Shown here in pieces: positions 1 to 7,004 of a DNA stretch of 17,646 nucleotides. Location: contig CALGOH010000284.1 of assembly GCA_937957985.1 (NCBI GenBank), positions 1-17,646 of the forward strand, written 5' to 3'. A program made the position numbers and the translations under genes. The notes under the pieces are model-generated. The model worked only from the letters and a program-made list of their open reading frames with translations, was not told the DNA's origin and made no database searches. The number at the start of each line of letters is the position of its first letter. Position 1 is the stretch's first letter. Origin of the DNA: an uncultured Verrucomicrobiae bacterium. Its GTDB lineage: Bacteria; Verrucomicrobiota; Verrucomicrobiia; Verrucomicrobiales; Akkermansiaceae.

Positions 1-1477
1 CGCGCCGGGTGCCGGACTTGAAGCTGTCCACGGCTGGATAGATGTAGTTCTCGGCGATCTTCCGGTCGAGGACGAGTTCCATGTTCCCGGTGCCCTTGAA
101 CTCCTGGAAAATCGCGTCGTCCGCCCGGCTGTTGGTCTGAACCAGGGCGGTGGCGAGGATGGTCAGCGAGCCGGCCTCGCGGGTGTTCCGGGCCGCCGCG
201 AAGAGGCGACGCGGGATCTCGAGCGCCCCGACCATCACCCCGCCGGAGCCGATGCCGCGGCCCTTGCTCCGCTTGCCACCGGCGGCGTTGTTGTAGGCGC
301 GGGCCAGGCGGGTGATCGAGTCCAGAAGCAGGAAGACGTGCTTGCCGCCCTCGACCAGGCGCTCGGCCCGCTCGATGGCGATCTCGGCGATCCGCGTGTG
401 GTTCCTCGGATGCTCGTCGTTCGAGCTGGCGTAGATTTCCACATCCGGCAGCGCCCGCCGGAACTCGGTGACCTCCTCCGGCCGCTCGTCCACCAGCAGC
501 ACCATCGGGTGCAGCGTCTCGTCGTGCAGCTCCCGCACCGCCTCGGCGGTGTGCAGCAGCAGGGTCGTCTTGCCCGACCGCGGCGGCGAAACGATCAGCC
601 CGCGCTGGCCGCGGCCGACGGGCGAGATCAGGTCGATGACCCGCGTCGTGTAGCGGTCCGGTTTCGTCTCGAAGGCGATCCGCTTGTTCGGGTTGATCGC
701 CTTGAGTTCCTCGAAGGCCGGAAGCTTGCGGGCCTCGTCCGGCGAAAGGTCGTTGACGCTGGTGAGTTCGACCAACTGCGGCCCCCGCGGACCCTCCTGG
801 CTGAGACCCTTGATCCAGACCCCGACCCGCAGGCCGTGACGGCGGACCAGTTCCGGCGACACGAAGACGTCGTCGCGGGCCTGCTCGAACTTCTTCGACG
901 GCTGACGCAGGAATCCGAAGCCCTTGGGCGCCAGTTCCAGCAGACCATCGACCTCGACCTTCGGACCCTCGAGCACGGCGGGACGCTGTTCCGAATCTTC
1001 CGAGCCGCCCTCCTGACCTTCCCCGCCCCGACGGTTGCGGCGGTTGCGGCGGCGGCGGCGGCGACGCTTCCCGCCGCCCTCGTCCTGCGAATCGTCGTCC
1101 TCGGACTGCCTGCGGTCTTCACGTTCCTCACGATTTCCTCGATGATCCCGATTCTCGCGGTCGTCGCGCTTTACCGGACCGCCGCCGGGCACCCTGCCGA
1201 ACTTCACCTCGCGGCCCTCGTCATCGGAGCCCGAATCGTCAGACGCGGCTTCCCGCGGCTTGTCATCGACGGGCGCCTCCCCCTTTTCTTCCCTCCTCGG
1301 TTCGCGCGCGGGAGCCTCCTCAACCACCTCGATCTCCTTCGCGGCTTTCTTCGCCACCTTCCTGGCCGCCTTTTTCGCGGTCTTCCGGGCGGCCTTCTTC
1401 GCCGTCTTCGTGGCCTTCGGCTTGTCGGCGGATTCCTCCGCCTCGGCCACGGGTTCGCGCTTGCTGTCGTCGCTCAT
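1..1477 (-). CDS. rho: Transcription termination factor Rho (3' end beyond the window)
   Basis: Hexameric RNA helicase/ATPase that ends transcription on unstructured RNA. The visible part is 492 residues and the last few dozen residues lie beyond the left edge. From the N-terminus one sees a lysine/alanine-rich stretch like histone H1 (residues 21-48, AKKAARK units), an acidic/basic low-complexity region (about 50-170) with an arginine cluster at 138-150, the cold-shock-like RNA-binding domain (GFGFLR near 187), and the ATPase core. Walker A is PPRSGKTT with Lys303; Walker B is in LLLDSITR; VDERPEEVTE and the final SGTR motif match the family. E. coli Rho is 419 residues with the Walker lysine at 181, so about 120 residues are extra at the N-terminus. 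The ATG at 1477 lies 17 bases after the yebC stop, so the two are probably co-transcribed. No Shine-Dalgarno; the leader is pyrimidine-rich. Confidence 0.97.
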   Translation of the reverse strand, partial: MSDDSKREPVAEAEESADKPKATKTAKKAARKTAKKAARKVAKKAAKEIEVVEEAPAREPRREEKGEAPVDDKPREAASDDSGSDDEGREVKFGRVPGGGPVKRDDRENRDHRGNREEREDRRQSEDDDSQDEGGGKRRRRRRRNRRNRRGGEGQEGGSEDSEQRPAVLEGPKVEVDGLLELAPKGFGFLRQPSKKFEQARDDVFVSPELVRRHGLRVGVWIKGLSQEGPRGPQLVELTSVNDLSPDEARKLPAFEELKAINPNKRIAFETKPDRYTTRVIDLISPVGRGQRGLIVSPPRSGKTTLLLHTAEAVRELHDETLHPMVLLVDERPEEVTEFRRALPDVEIYASSNDEHPRNHTRIAEIAIERAERLVEGGKHVFLLLDSITRLARAYNNAAGGKRSKGRGIGSGGVMVGALEIPRRLFAAARNTREAGSLTILATALVQTNSRADDAIFQEFKGTGNMELVLDRKIAENYIYPAVDSFKSGTRR

Positions 1478-1494
1478 GAAAATCGGGGAAAGGG

Positions 1495-2247
1495 TCAGTC
1501 CTCAAGTTGACCGAGCACCTCGTCGGTCACGTCGAAATTGGTGAAGACGTTGATCACGTCCGGGTGGTCGTCGAGCTTGTCGAAGAGGTCCATGACCTGC
1601 CGCGCCCGGCCGACTTCGCTGACCTCGATCGGGTTCTGCGGCAGCGAGACCAGCTTGCGGGTTTTCGGTTTGAAACCCTGCCGCTCGAGCGAATCCGCCG
1701 CCGCGGCCAGGGCATCCGGCGCGGTGAGCACCACGTGCTCCTCCTCGTCGCGGCTCACGTCGTCGGCGCCCGCCAGGATCGCGGCCTCCATGATCGCCTC
1801 CTCGCCGATCCCGTCGGCCTCGATGCGGATCTCGCCCTTGCGGTCGAACTGATAGGCCACGCTGCCGGGGTCGGCCACGCTGCCGCCGCCCTTGGTGAAG
1901 ATCGACCGCATGTCGGCCGCGGTGCGGTTGAGGTTGTCGGTCGCCGCCTCGATCAGGAAGGCGATGCCCTCCGGACCGTAGCCCTCGTAGGTCGTCTCCT
2001 GGATCGCCTCGCCGCCGAGTTCGCCGGTCCCCTTCCTGATCGCCCGCTCGATCTTGTCCTTGGGCATCGAGACCGACTTGGCGTTGTCGATCGCCGCGCG
2101 CAGCCGGGCATTCATCGTCGGGTCGCCGCCGCCGTCGCGCGCGGCGATGGCGATTTCGTGGGCACACTTGCTGAAGACCTTGCCGCGGACGACATCGACA
2201 CGGGCCTTGATGTGCTTAACCTTGGACCACTTGTTGTGACCTGCCAT
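1495..2247 (-). CDS. yebC: YebC/TACO1 family protein
   Basis: 250 residues, the usual length for this family. The start is fixed by the signature MAGHNKWSKVKHIKA at the N-terminus; the frame stays open upstream to 2400, but those residues are not family-like. Other conserved pieces are GGGDPTMNARLRAAIDNAK, MPKDKIERAIRKGTGE and the YEGYGPEGIAFLIEAATDN segment. Members were long listed as DNA-binding regulators; more recent work on YebC/TACO1 proteins ties them to translation, relieving ribosome stalling at proline stretches. Its place directly before rho (17-base gap) suggests an operon with roles in gene expression. The sequence just before the ATG is CCCACCCTTCCTC on the coding strand, so no Shine-Dalgarno is present. 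Confidence 0.96.
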   Translation of the reverse strand: MAGHNKWSKVKHIKARVDVVRGKVFSKCAHEIAIAARDGGGDPTMNARLRAAIDNAKSVSMPKDKIERAIRKGTGELGGEAIQETTYEGYGPEGIAFLIEAATDNLNRTAADMRSIFTKGGGSVADPGSVAYQFDRKGEIRIEADGIGEEAIMEAAILAGADDVSRDEEEHVVLTAPDALAAAADSLERQGFKPKTRKLVSLPQNPIEVSEVGRARQVMDLFDKLDDHPDVINVFTNFDVTDEVLGQLED

Positions 2248-2507
2248 GAGGAAGGGTGGGAACCCGATCGCGGAACGCATGAGCTTTTCCCGCGAAGGAG
2301 AAGGAACGATGGAGAAACGCCGGAAAGGGTGACCCCGCACGGAACTGCCGCAATCGCGGCGGGTGGCGGGAACCCGAACCGTAGCAAGCTGTTCAAGCAC
2401 AGCCGCCGCCTCGGTCGGACAGGGGGAGATTGAAGGCCTGCCGGCCCTTTGGCAAAGGAATTCTTCGGGGCAATGGGGGACAAGGAATCCGCAATCCCAT
2501 CTCCCAA
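2248..2507 (-). other. Intergenic region between trpS and yebC
   Basis: 260 bases with no gene I can support. It begins, on the trpS side, with a period-7 repeat right after the trpS stop (listed separately). A weak candidate promoter for yebC on the minus strand has TTGCGG at 2348-2353 and CACCCT at 2326-2331 with a 16-base spacer. It resembles the pair before the gene at 3564, but would give a leader of about 70 bases. No intrinsic terminator with a T-run is visible after trpS, so its transcript may end by Rho or read into yebC. Confidence 0.4.
2486..2506 (-). repeat. Period-7 degenerate tandem repeat after trpS
   Basis: Read on the minus strand, three consecutive 7-base units follow the trpS TAA stop after a single base. 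They share the pattern KSGGAKW; the second unit is TGGGATT. The position right behind a stop codon and the 7-base period are shared with the array at 5248-5275; the 7-base period is also found inside purL at 13750-13784. The units are diverged, so three copies alone would not be compelling without the other two arrays. Confidence 0.5.
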
Positions 2508-3473
2508 TTACGCCAACCCCACCGCCTTGCGCACGCGGTCGAGGACGAGGCTTGCGGTGTCGCGCGCCTTCGCCGCGCCCGCGGCCAGCACGGAATCGAC
2601 GTAGCCGGGATCGGCCAGCAGTTCCTCCCGGCGCTTCCGCATCGGCGCGAAGTAGTCCCAGTAAGCCTCGGCGAGACGCTTCTTTAAGTCGCCGTAGCCG
2701 ACACCGCCGCTTTGGTGGTCGGCGACCATTTTCGCGTAATCCTCCTCGCTGGCGAAAAGCTTGAAGAGCGGCAGGATCAGCGAGCCGTCGACCGGCTTCG
2801 GATCCTCGACCGGGGTCGAGTCGGTGACGATGCGCATGATGAGCTTCTTCGACGGCTTCTCCTCGCCGAAGAGCGGAAGCGTGTTGTGGTAGCTCTTGCT
2901 CATCTTCTGGCCGTCGAGGCCGGGCACCGACGCCACGTCGTCGCGGATGATCGGCTCCGGCACCACCAGCGTGCCCTCGCCGTAGGCGTCGTTGATCTTG
3001 CCGGCCAGGTCGCGGGTCATCTCGAGGTGCTGCTTCTGGTCCTTGCCGACCGGGACGAGGTTCGAGTCGTAGAGCAGGATGTCCGCCGCCATCAGCACCG
3101 GGTAGGCGAAGAGCCCGTGGTTCGGCGCGATGCCCTTGGCGGTCTTGTCCTTGTACGAGTGCGCCTTTTCCAGCATGCTCACCGGGCAGACGGTGGAGAG
3201 GATCCAGGCCATCTCGTTGACCTCCGGCACGTCGGACTGGCGGAAGAAGACCGCGCGCCCGGGGTCGAGGCCGCAGGCGAGGAAGTCGACCGCCAGCTCG
3301 CGGGTGAACTCGCGCAGCTCGTCCGGGTTCCGGACCGTGGTCATCGCGTGGTAGTTGGCGATGAAGTAGAAGGCCTCGCCCTCCTCCTGGAGGCGCACCG
3401 CGGGCTCCATCGCGCCGAAGTAGTTGCCGACGTGGAGTTTGCCGCTCGGTTGCAGGCCGGTGAGGATGCGCAT
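2508..3473 (-). CDS. trpS: Tryptophan--tRNA ligase
   Basis: Class I aminoacyl-tRNA synthetase charging tRNA-Trp; 321 residues, typical for the bacterial enzyme. The N-terminus MRILTGLQPSG leads into the HIGH-type signature as HVGN (residues 14-17). The KMSKS loop is present exactly (190-194, after GLDGQ). PVGKDQKQHLEMTRDLA and the AADILLY segment are typical of TrpRS. The frame opens upstream to 3509, but ATG 3473 is chosen because family members begin at the MRILTG-like strand and a possible promoter (TTGACC to CATCGT) lies inside that extension. The gene is divergent from the redox protein at 3564, with only 90 bases between the two starts. Confidence 0.97.
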   Translation of the reverse strand: MRILTGLQPSGKLHVGNYFGAMEPAVRLQEEGEAFYFIANYHAMTTVRNPDELREFTRELAVDFLACGLDPGRAVFFRQSDVPEVNEMAWILSTVCPVSMLEKAHSYKDKTAKGIAPNHGLFAYPVLMAADILLYDSNLVPVGKDQKQHLEMTRDLAGKINDAYGEGTLVVPEPIIRDDVASVPGLDGQKMSKSYHNTLPLFGEEKPSKKLIMRIVTDSTPVEDPKPVDGSLILPLFKLFASEEDYAKMVADHQSGGVGYGDLKKRLAEAYWDYFAPMRKRREELLADPGYVDSVLAAGAAKARDTASLVLDRVRKAVGLA

Positions 3474-3480
3474 GCGGCGG

Positions 3481-3509
3481 ACGATGAAAACTCCGGCCCG
3501 CCCGGTCAA
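3481..3509 (-). promoter_or_regulatory. Candidate trpS promoter, near-leaderless
   Basis: On the minus strand a good -35 (TTGACC, 3504-3509) is followed after 17 bases by CATCGT (3481-3486), a poor -10. Seven bases then separate it from the trpS ATG, so the transcript would begin at or next to the start codon. The -10 match is weak; the support comes mainly from the -35 and from similar spacing at other genes here. Confidence 0.35.
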
Positions 3510-3530
3510 GGTCCGGGCTGCGATGTCCGC

Positions 3531-3558
3531 TTGCGGGATACCGGGAGCGGACTACCCT
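3531..3558 (+). promoter_or_regulatory. Candidate promoter of the thioredoxin-fold gene, leaderless
   Basis: TTGCGG (3531-3536), a 16-base spacer, and TACCCT (3553-3558), with the ATG at 3564 only five bases later. A transcript started 6-7 bases after the -10 would begin on the ATG. It sits back to back with the trpS promoter in a 90-base divergent spacer. Confidence 0.4.
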
Positions 3559-3563
3559 CCGCC

Positions 3564-4544
3564 ATGGTCATCGACTGCCCCTCCGGCTCCTGCCGCATCC
3601 CGAAGTGGATGCCGCGCCTGCTGGTGGCCGCCGGGATCTATCACCTGCTCTTCGCCCTCTGGGTCGGCTTCTGGCCCTACCACTGTTTCGACTGGATCGG
3701 CTGCGCCCGGCCGAACCACCCGCTGATCTGGCGCGCGATCGGATTCCTGTCATGCGCCTTCGGCATCGGATTCCTCATCGCCGCCCGCGCCCCGATCCGC
3801 CACTGGCCGATCGTCCTGATCGGCTTCATCAAGTTCGCCTTCGTCGTCATCACTCTCGTCGTCGGGCTTTTGGAGGGTCCCCTGCCCCGGGAAATCATCG
3901 GTCTGGTGGTGATCGACGACCTGATCTGGTTGTTCCCCTTCGCCGCCATCCTGTGGGCCAGCGCCGAGGCGCATGCCGGCCGTCCGCCATCGGGCGAGCC
4001 GCCGCTCACGCTCGAGCAGGCCGGCAGGCGCTACAAGCTCTCGACCGGCGAGACCCTCGCCGAGGCCGCGGCGGAGCGCACCCTCGTGCTCGTCTTCCTC
4101 CGCCACTTCGGCTGCACCTTCACCCGGAAGATCCTGCGCGAGCTGGAGGACCTTAAACTCGAGGCCGATCGCCACGACGCCCGCCTGGTGCTGGTGCACA
4201 TGCTCTCGCCCGGCGACGAGAAGCAGTACATCCACCACCGCCGCGACATCGCCCGGATCGCGGACCCGATGTGCGAGCTCTACCGCGCCTTCGGGCTGGG
4301 AAAAGGCGGCTTTCTCGAACTCTTCGGCCCCCGCGTGTGGCTGCCGCTCGCCGCCGCGCTGCTCCGGGGCTGCGGCGTCGGCCACCTCGCCGGCGACGGC
4401 CTCCAGCTCCCCGGCGCGTTCCTTTACCGGAACGGCGAGATCGTCCGCGCCCAGCGGGCCCGCACCCAGGCCGACCTGCCGGACCTGCCCGGCCTCTTCA
4501 AAGGGTTGCAAGACGACCCCGGGGCTGAAAGCGTCCCGGTGTGA
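3564..4544 (+). CDS. Membrane-anchored thioredoxin-fold (SelL/AhpC-TSA_2-like) redox protein
   Basis: 326 residues in two parts. Residues 14-135 hold about four membrane segments (around 16-37, 53-74, 81-103, 110-134). Residues 150-326 form a thioredoxin-like domain of the peroxiredoxin-like/SelL-related type: a strand then FLRHFGCTFTRKILREL with Cys184, and near the end the typical GDGLQLPGAFLYRNGEI strand-turn. In relatives the active site is often CxxC or contains selenocysteine; here it is Cys-Thr-Phe-Thr, a single-cysteine version. The likely role is reduction of a peroxide or disulfide at the membrane; the substrate is unknown. The frame is open far upstream, antisense to trpS, but ATG 3564 follows a promoter-like pair. 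Its TGA overlaps the GTG of the next gene by four bases, so the two are probably translated together. Confidence 0.8.
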   Translation: MVIDCPSGSCRIPKWMPRLLVAAGIYHLLFALWVGFWPYHCFDWIGCARPNHPLIWRAIGFLSCAFGIGFLIAARAPIRHWPIVLIGFIKFAFVVITLVVGLLEGPLPREIIGLVVIDDLIWLFPFAAILWASAEAHAGRPPSGEPPLTLEQAGRRYKLSTGETLAEAAAERTLVLVFLRHFGCTFTRKILRELEDLKLEADRHDARLVLVHMLSPGDEKQYIHHRRDIARIADPMCELYRAFGLGKGGFLELFGPRVWLPLAAALLRGCGVGHLAGDGLQLPGAFLYRNGEIVRAQRARTQADLPDLPGLFKGLQDDPGAESVPV

Positions 4545-5245
4545 GTTCGCTCGTGAACAAGACCATCCTCGTGACCGGCGCCTCCAGCGGCATCGGCCGG
4601 GCGACGGCCTCCGGCCTGATGAGCCGCGGCGCCCGGGTGATCGGCGTCTCGCGCCGTCCCGACGCCCTGGCAGAAGGAATCGTCCCGATCGAGGCCGACC
4701 TCACCCGCCGCGAGGACATCCTCGAGGTCTTCCGCCAGATCGACCGCATCGACGCCCTGGTGAACAACGCCGGCATCGCCTACCTCTCGCGCATCATCGA
4801 CGGCAACCCGGCGGACTGGGAGGAGATGTGGCGGGTCAACGTCTTCGCCCTGACGCTCTGCTCCCAGCTCGCGCTCCGCCATTTTCCTAAGACCGGCGGC
4901 CGCATCGTCAACGTCTCCTCCATGAGCGGCCACCGCGTCCCCCCGACCGGCGGCTTCTACGCGCCGACGAAGTTCGCCGTGCGGGCAATCACCGACGCCA
5001 TGCGCCTCGAGATCAAGGCCGCGGGCCTGCCCGTGCAGGTCGGGTGCGTGTCGCCCGGCTTCGTCGATACCCCGCTGCTCGAGCACTATTTCCGCGGACG
5101 CGAGGACACGCTCCAGAAAACCAAGGAGGCGATGGCGATGCTCCAGCCCGGCGACGTCGCCCGCTGCATCATCCAGCTCCTCGAAACCCCGCCCCACGTC
5201 GAGATCGGCGACATCCTCCTCCGCAGCTCCGACCAGAAGGTTTAG
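4541..5245 (+). CDS. Short-chain dehydrogenase/reductase (classical SDR)
   Basis: 234 residues with a complete classical SDR core: TGASSGIG for cofactor binding (12-19), NNAG (75-78), catalytic Ser127 in IVNVSSMSG, and Tyr140/Lys144 in YAPTK, then SPGFVDTPL. The aspartate usual for NADP/NAD choice is replaced by SRRP after the second strand, which fits NADP preference. The substrate cannot be read from sequence; the C-terminal EIGDILLRSSDQ end resembles SDRs annotated as 3-hydroxy acid dehydrogenases. The start is taken as GTG 4541 because it forms a GTGA overlap with the stop of the previous gene; GTG 4553, just before NKTILVTG, is the alternative. Confidence 0.9.
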   Translation: MSSLVNKTILVTGASSGIGRATASGLMSRGARVIGVSRRPDALAEGIVPIEADLTRREDILEVFRQIDRIDALVNNAGIAYLSRIIDGNPADWEEMWRVNVFALTLCSQLALRHFPKTGGRIVNVSSMSGHRVPPTGGFYAPTKFAVRAITDAMRLEIKAAGLPVQVGCVSPGFVDTPLLEHYFRGREDTLQKTKEAMAMLQPGDVARCIIQLLETPPHVEIGDILLRSSDQKV

Positions 5246-5247
5246 GG

Positions 5248-5275
5248 GTTATTCGTTATTGGTTATCGGTCATCG
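5248..5275 (+). repeat. Period-7 tandem repeat after the SDR stop
   Basis: Four exact-phase 7-base units with consensus GTYATYS (the first is GTTATTC, the last GTCATCG), starting two bases after the TAG stop. The units diverge step by step along the array. It fills more than half of the 47-base gap before the next start. Confidence 0.75.
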
Positions 5276-5292
5276 CTCGATCAGCTTTCCCC

Positions 5293-6051
5293 ATGCCTTC
5301 CCCGGTCAACATCGTCTGCATGAAGTGGGGCACCCGCTACCCCGCCTCCTACGTCAACATCCTCTTCCGCTCGGTCGGGCGGAACCTTTCGAGGCCCTTC
5401 CGCTTCATCTGCATCACCGATGACGACACCGACCTGCTCGACGGGATCGAGATCGGCGACTTCCTGCCCGATCCAGGCCTGGTGACCTCGAAATGGCCGA
5501 ACGTCTTCATGAAGCCCATGCTGACGAAGGACGGATACCTCGACCTCGAAGGGCCCACGCTTTTCCTCGACCTCGACCTGGTCGTGCTCGACCCGATCGA
5601 CTGCTTCTTCGACTACCGGCCGGGGAAGAACTGCATCATCCACAACTGGTGGGAGCGCCGGAAGCAGATCCTCCGCAAGCGCCCCGAGATCGGCAATTCG
5701 TCGATCTTCCGCTTCGAGGCCGGCCGCTCGAACTACATCTACGAGACCTTCATGCGCGGTAATGAGCGGGTCGAGACCCGCTCTATCTTCGTCACCGAAC
5801 AGCACTTCCTCACCTACGCCATGAAGGAGCGCTACTGGTGGCCGGAGGAATGGGTCCGCAGCTTCAAGTTCAACGTCCGCCCGCCCTTTCCGCTGAACCT
5901 CGTGATGACCCCGCGTCAGCCCAAGGGCGCGAAGTTCCTCGTCTTCCACGGCCAGCCGGACCCGCACGACGCCGTCGAGGGCTTCGCCGGGAAGAAGCTG
6001 CACCACCGCGTGAAACCCACCCCCTGGGTCGCCGACCACTGGAAGCTGTAG
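5293..6051 (+). CDS. Putative glycosyltransferase, GT-A-like with DxD motif
   Basis: 252 residues, no signal peptide or membrane segment. The N-terminus NIVCMKWGTRYPASYVNIL followed by FRFICITDD looks like the nucleotide-sugar-binding strand-helix-strand of GT-A enzymes. LFLDLDLVVLDP (91-101) supplies a DxD metal motif (Asp93/Asp95). EQHFLTYAM (169-177) and LVFHGQPDP (216-224) resemble the later acceptor and catalytic blocks. It would transfer a sugar in the cytoplasm, perhaps to a surface glycan; donor and acceptor are unknown and no other glycan genes are nearby. ATG 5293 is preceded by CAGCTTTCCCC, not a Shine-Dalgarno. The frame extends upstream inside the SDR gene, but that part is a shadow. 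The TAG stop shares its last base with a repeat element. Confidence 0.75.
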   Translation: MPSPVNIVCMKWGTRYPASYVNILFRSVGRNLSRPFRFICITDDDTDLLDGIEIGDFLPDPGLVTSKWPNVFMKPMLTKDGYLDLEGPTLFLDLDLVVLDPIDCFFDYRPGKNCIIHNWWERRKQILRKRPEIGNSSIFRFEAGRSNYIYETFMRGNERVETRSIFVTEQHFLTYAMKERYWWPEEWVRSFKFNVRPPFPLNLVMTPRQPKGAKFLVFHGQPDPHDAVEGFAGKKLHHRVKPTPWVADHWKL

Positions 6052-6210
6052 GAGTGGCGCTTGGAAAGCGCCATAGCAGGGCTGGGCGGCCTCCCGGCCG
6101 CTTCTTTTGGCGCGCACTCCCCATCGGCACGTTCGCCACACTGACGGCGGTCTCCTCCCCGCGGCTGAAAGCCGCCCCGCCCTGGTATGGCGCTTGGAAA
6201 GCGCCACTCC
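6051..6210. repeat. REPIN-like element A (GGAG hairpin pair)
   Basis: The left arm (6051-6076) is GGAG followed by a hairpin with stem TGGCGCTT/AAGCGCCA and loop GGA. The right arm (about 6185-6210) is nearly its reverse complement and ends CTCC. Between them lie two smaller hairpins, GCGGCC/GGCCGC at 6086-6101 and GCGGCT/AGCCGC at 6161-6175. The whole is a nested, roughly symmetrical structure filling most of the gap between the glycosyltransferase and plsY. The first G is the last base of the upstream TAG stop. REP elements moved by RAYT transposases have this layout: a short head (GTAG/GGAG type), a hairpin, and inverted pairing of two such units. Confidence 0.8.
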
Positions 6211-6218
6211 CTTTCCGC

Positions 6219-6247
6219 CTGACAAGCCCTCCTTCATCGATTACTCC
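6219..6247 (+). promoter_or_regulatory. Candidate plsY promoter
   Basis: CTGACA (6219-6224), a 17-base spacer, TACTCC (6242-6247), then nine bases to the ATG at 6257. It begins just after element A ends, so plsY-gpsA may be transcribed separately from the genes upstream. The -10 is weak. Confidence 0.35.
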
Positions 6248-6256
6248 CGCCCCGGC

Positions 6257-6973
6257 ATGCAGCTCTGGATCTGCCCCCTGCTCGCGTTCCTCCTCGGATC
6301 GATCCCCTTTGGCCTGATCATCGCCCGGATGAAGGGCATCGACATCCGCGCCCACGGCTCCGGAAACATCGGCGCCACCAACGTGCTTCGCATCGTCGGC
6401 AAGCAGTACGGCATCACCTGCCTCTTCCTCGATCTGCTCAAGGGCCTGATCCCCACCCTCCTCGGTGTCAGCCTGATCCGGTTCATCGACGCCTCGGGCG
6501 GACTCAACGGCAACCCCATGGCGATCGGTTCCCTCGAAGGCTACGCGCACGCCTTCCCTGCCGCCGACCAGTGGAAGGCCCAGACACTACAGGTCGTCAC
6601 CGGTCTGCTGGCGATCCTCGGACACAACTACTCGCCGTGGGTCGGCTTCAAGGGCGGCAAGGGCATCGCCACCTCGGCCGGCGTGCTGATCGCGCTGATG
6701 CCCTTCGCGGTCATCATCCTCGTGCTCATCTGGGCGATCACCTTCCTGATCTCCCGCTACGTCTCCCTCGCCTCCATCGTCGCTGCGGCGGCCATTCCGC
6801 CGATCATGCTCTGGGGGTCGTCGCACCATGGAAAGCTTCAGGACGGCACCTGGAACAAGCCGCTCTTCATTTTCACACTCCTCATCTCGATCCTCGCCAT
6901 CTGGAAACACCGGACCAACATCCAACGACTCCGCGAAGGAACCGAACACCGCTTCACACGCAAGAAGAAGTGA
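6257..6973 (+). CDS. plsY: Acyl-phosphate:glycerol-3-phosphate acyltransferase PlsY
   Basis: Integral membrane enzyme that puts the first acyl chain onto glycerol-3-phosphate using acyl-phosphate. 238 residues. The three PlsY blocks are clear: SGNIGATN (35-42), KGGKGIATSAG (132-142) preceded by GHNYSPWVGF, and the C-terminal KHRTNIQRLREGTEHRF (217-233). About five to seven hydrophobic segments are visible. Residues about 75-112 form a longer loop than in shorter homologues. The ATG at 6257 begins directly with the first membrane helix (MQLWICPLLAFLLGSIPFG). gpsA, which makes its substrate, follows after 31 bases, an arrangement found in many bacteria. Confidence 0.96.
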   Translation: MQLWICPLLAFLLGSIPFGLIIARMKGIDIRAHGSGNIGATNVLRIVGKQYGITCLFLDLLKGLIPTLLGVSLIRFIDASGGLNGNPMAIGSLEGYAHAFPAADQWKAQTLQVVTGLLAILGHNYSPWVGFKGGKGIATSAGVLIALMPFAVIILVLIWAITFLISRYVSLASIVAAAAIPPIMLWGSSHHGKLQDGTWNKPLFIFTLLISILAIWKHRTNIQRLREGTEHRFTRKKK

Positions 6974-7004
6974 GCTCGGCGAAACCGCGAACCCTTTCCC
7001 AACC

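Noticed and set aside
338..1510. Long plus-strand open frame opposite rho
   Set aside because: It is antisense to an unmistakable Rho; low-complexity Arg/Leu/Val-rich translation typical of GC-rich shadow frames.
2361..2390. tRNA-like GGTTCGGGTTCC string on the minus strand
   Set aside because: It resembles a T-loop by chance, but no acceptor, D or anticodon stems can be built around it.
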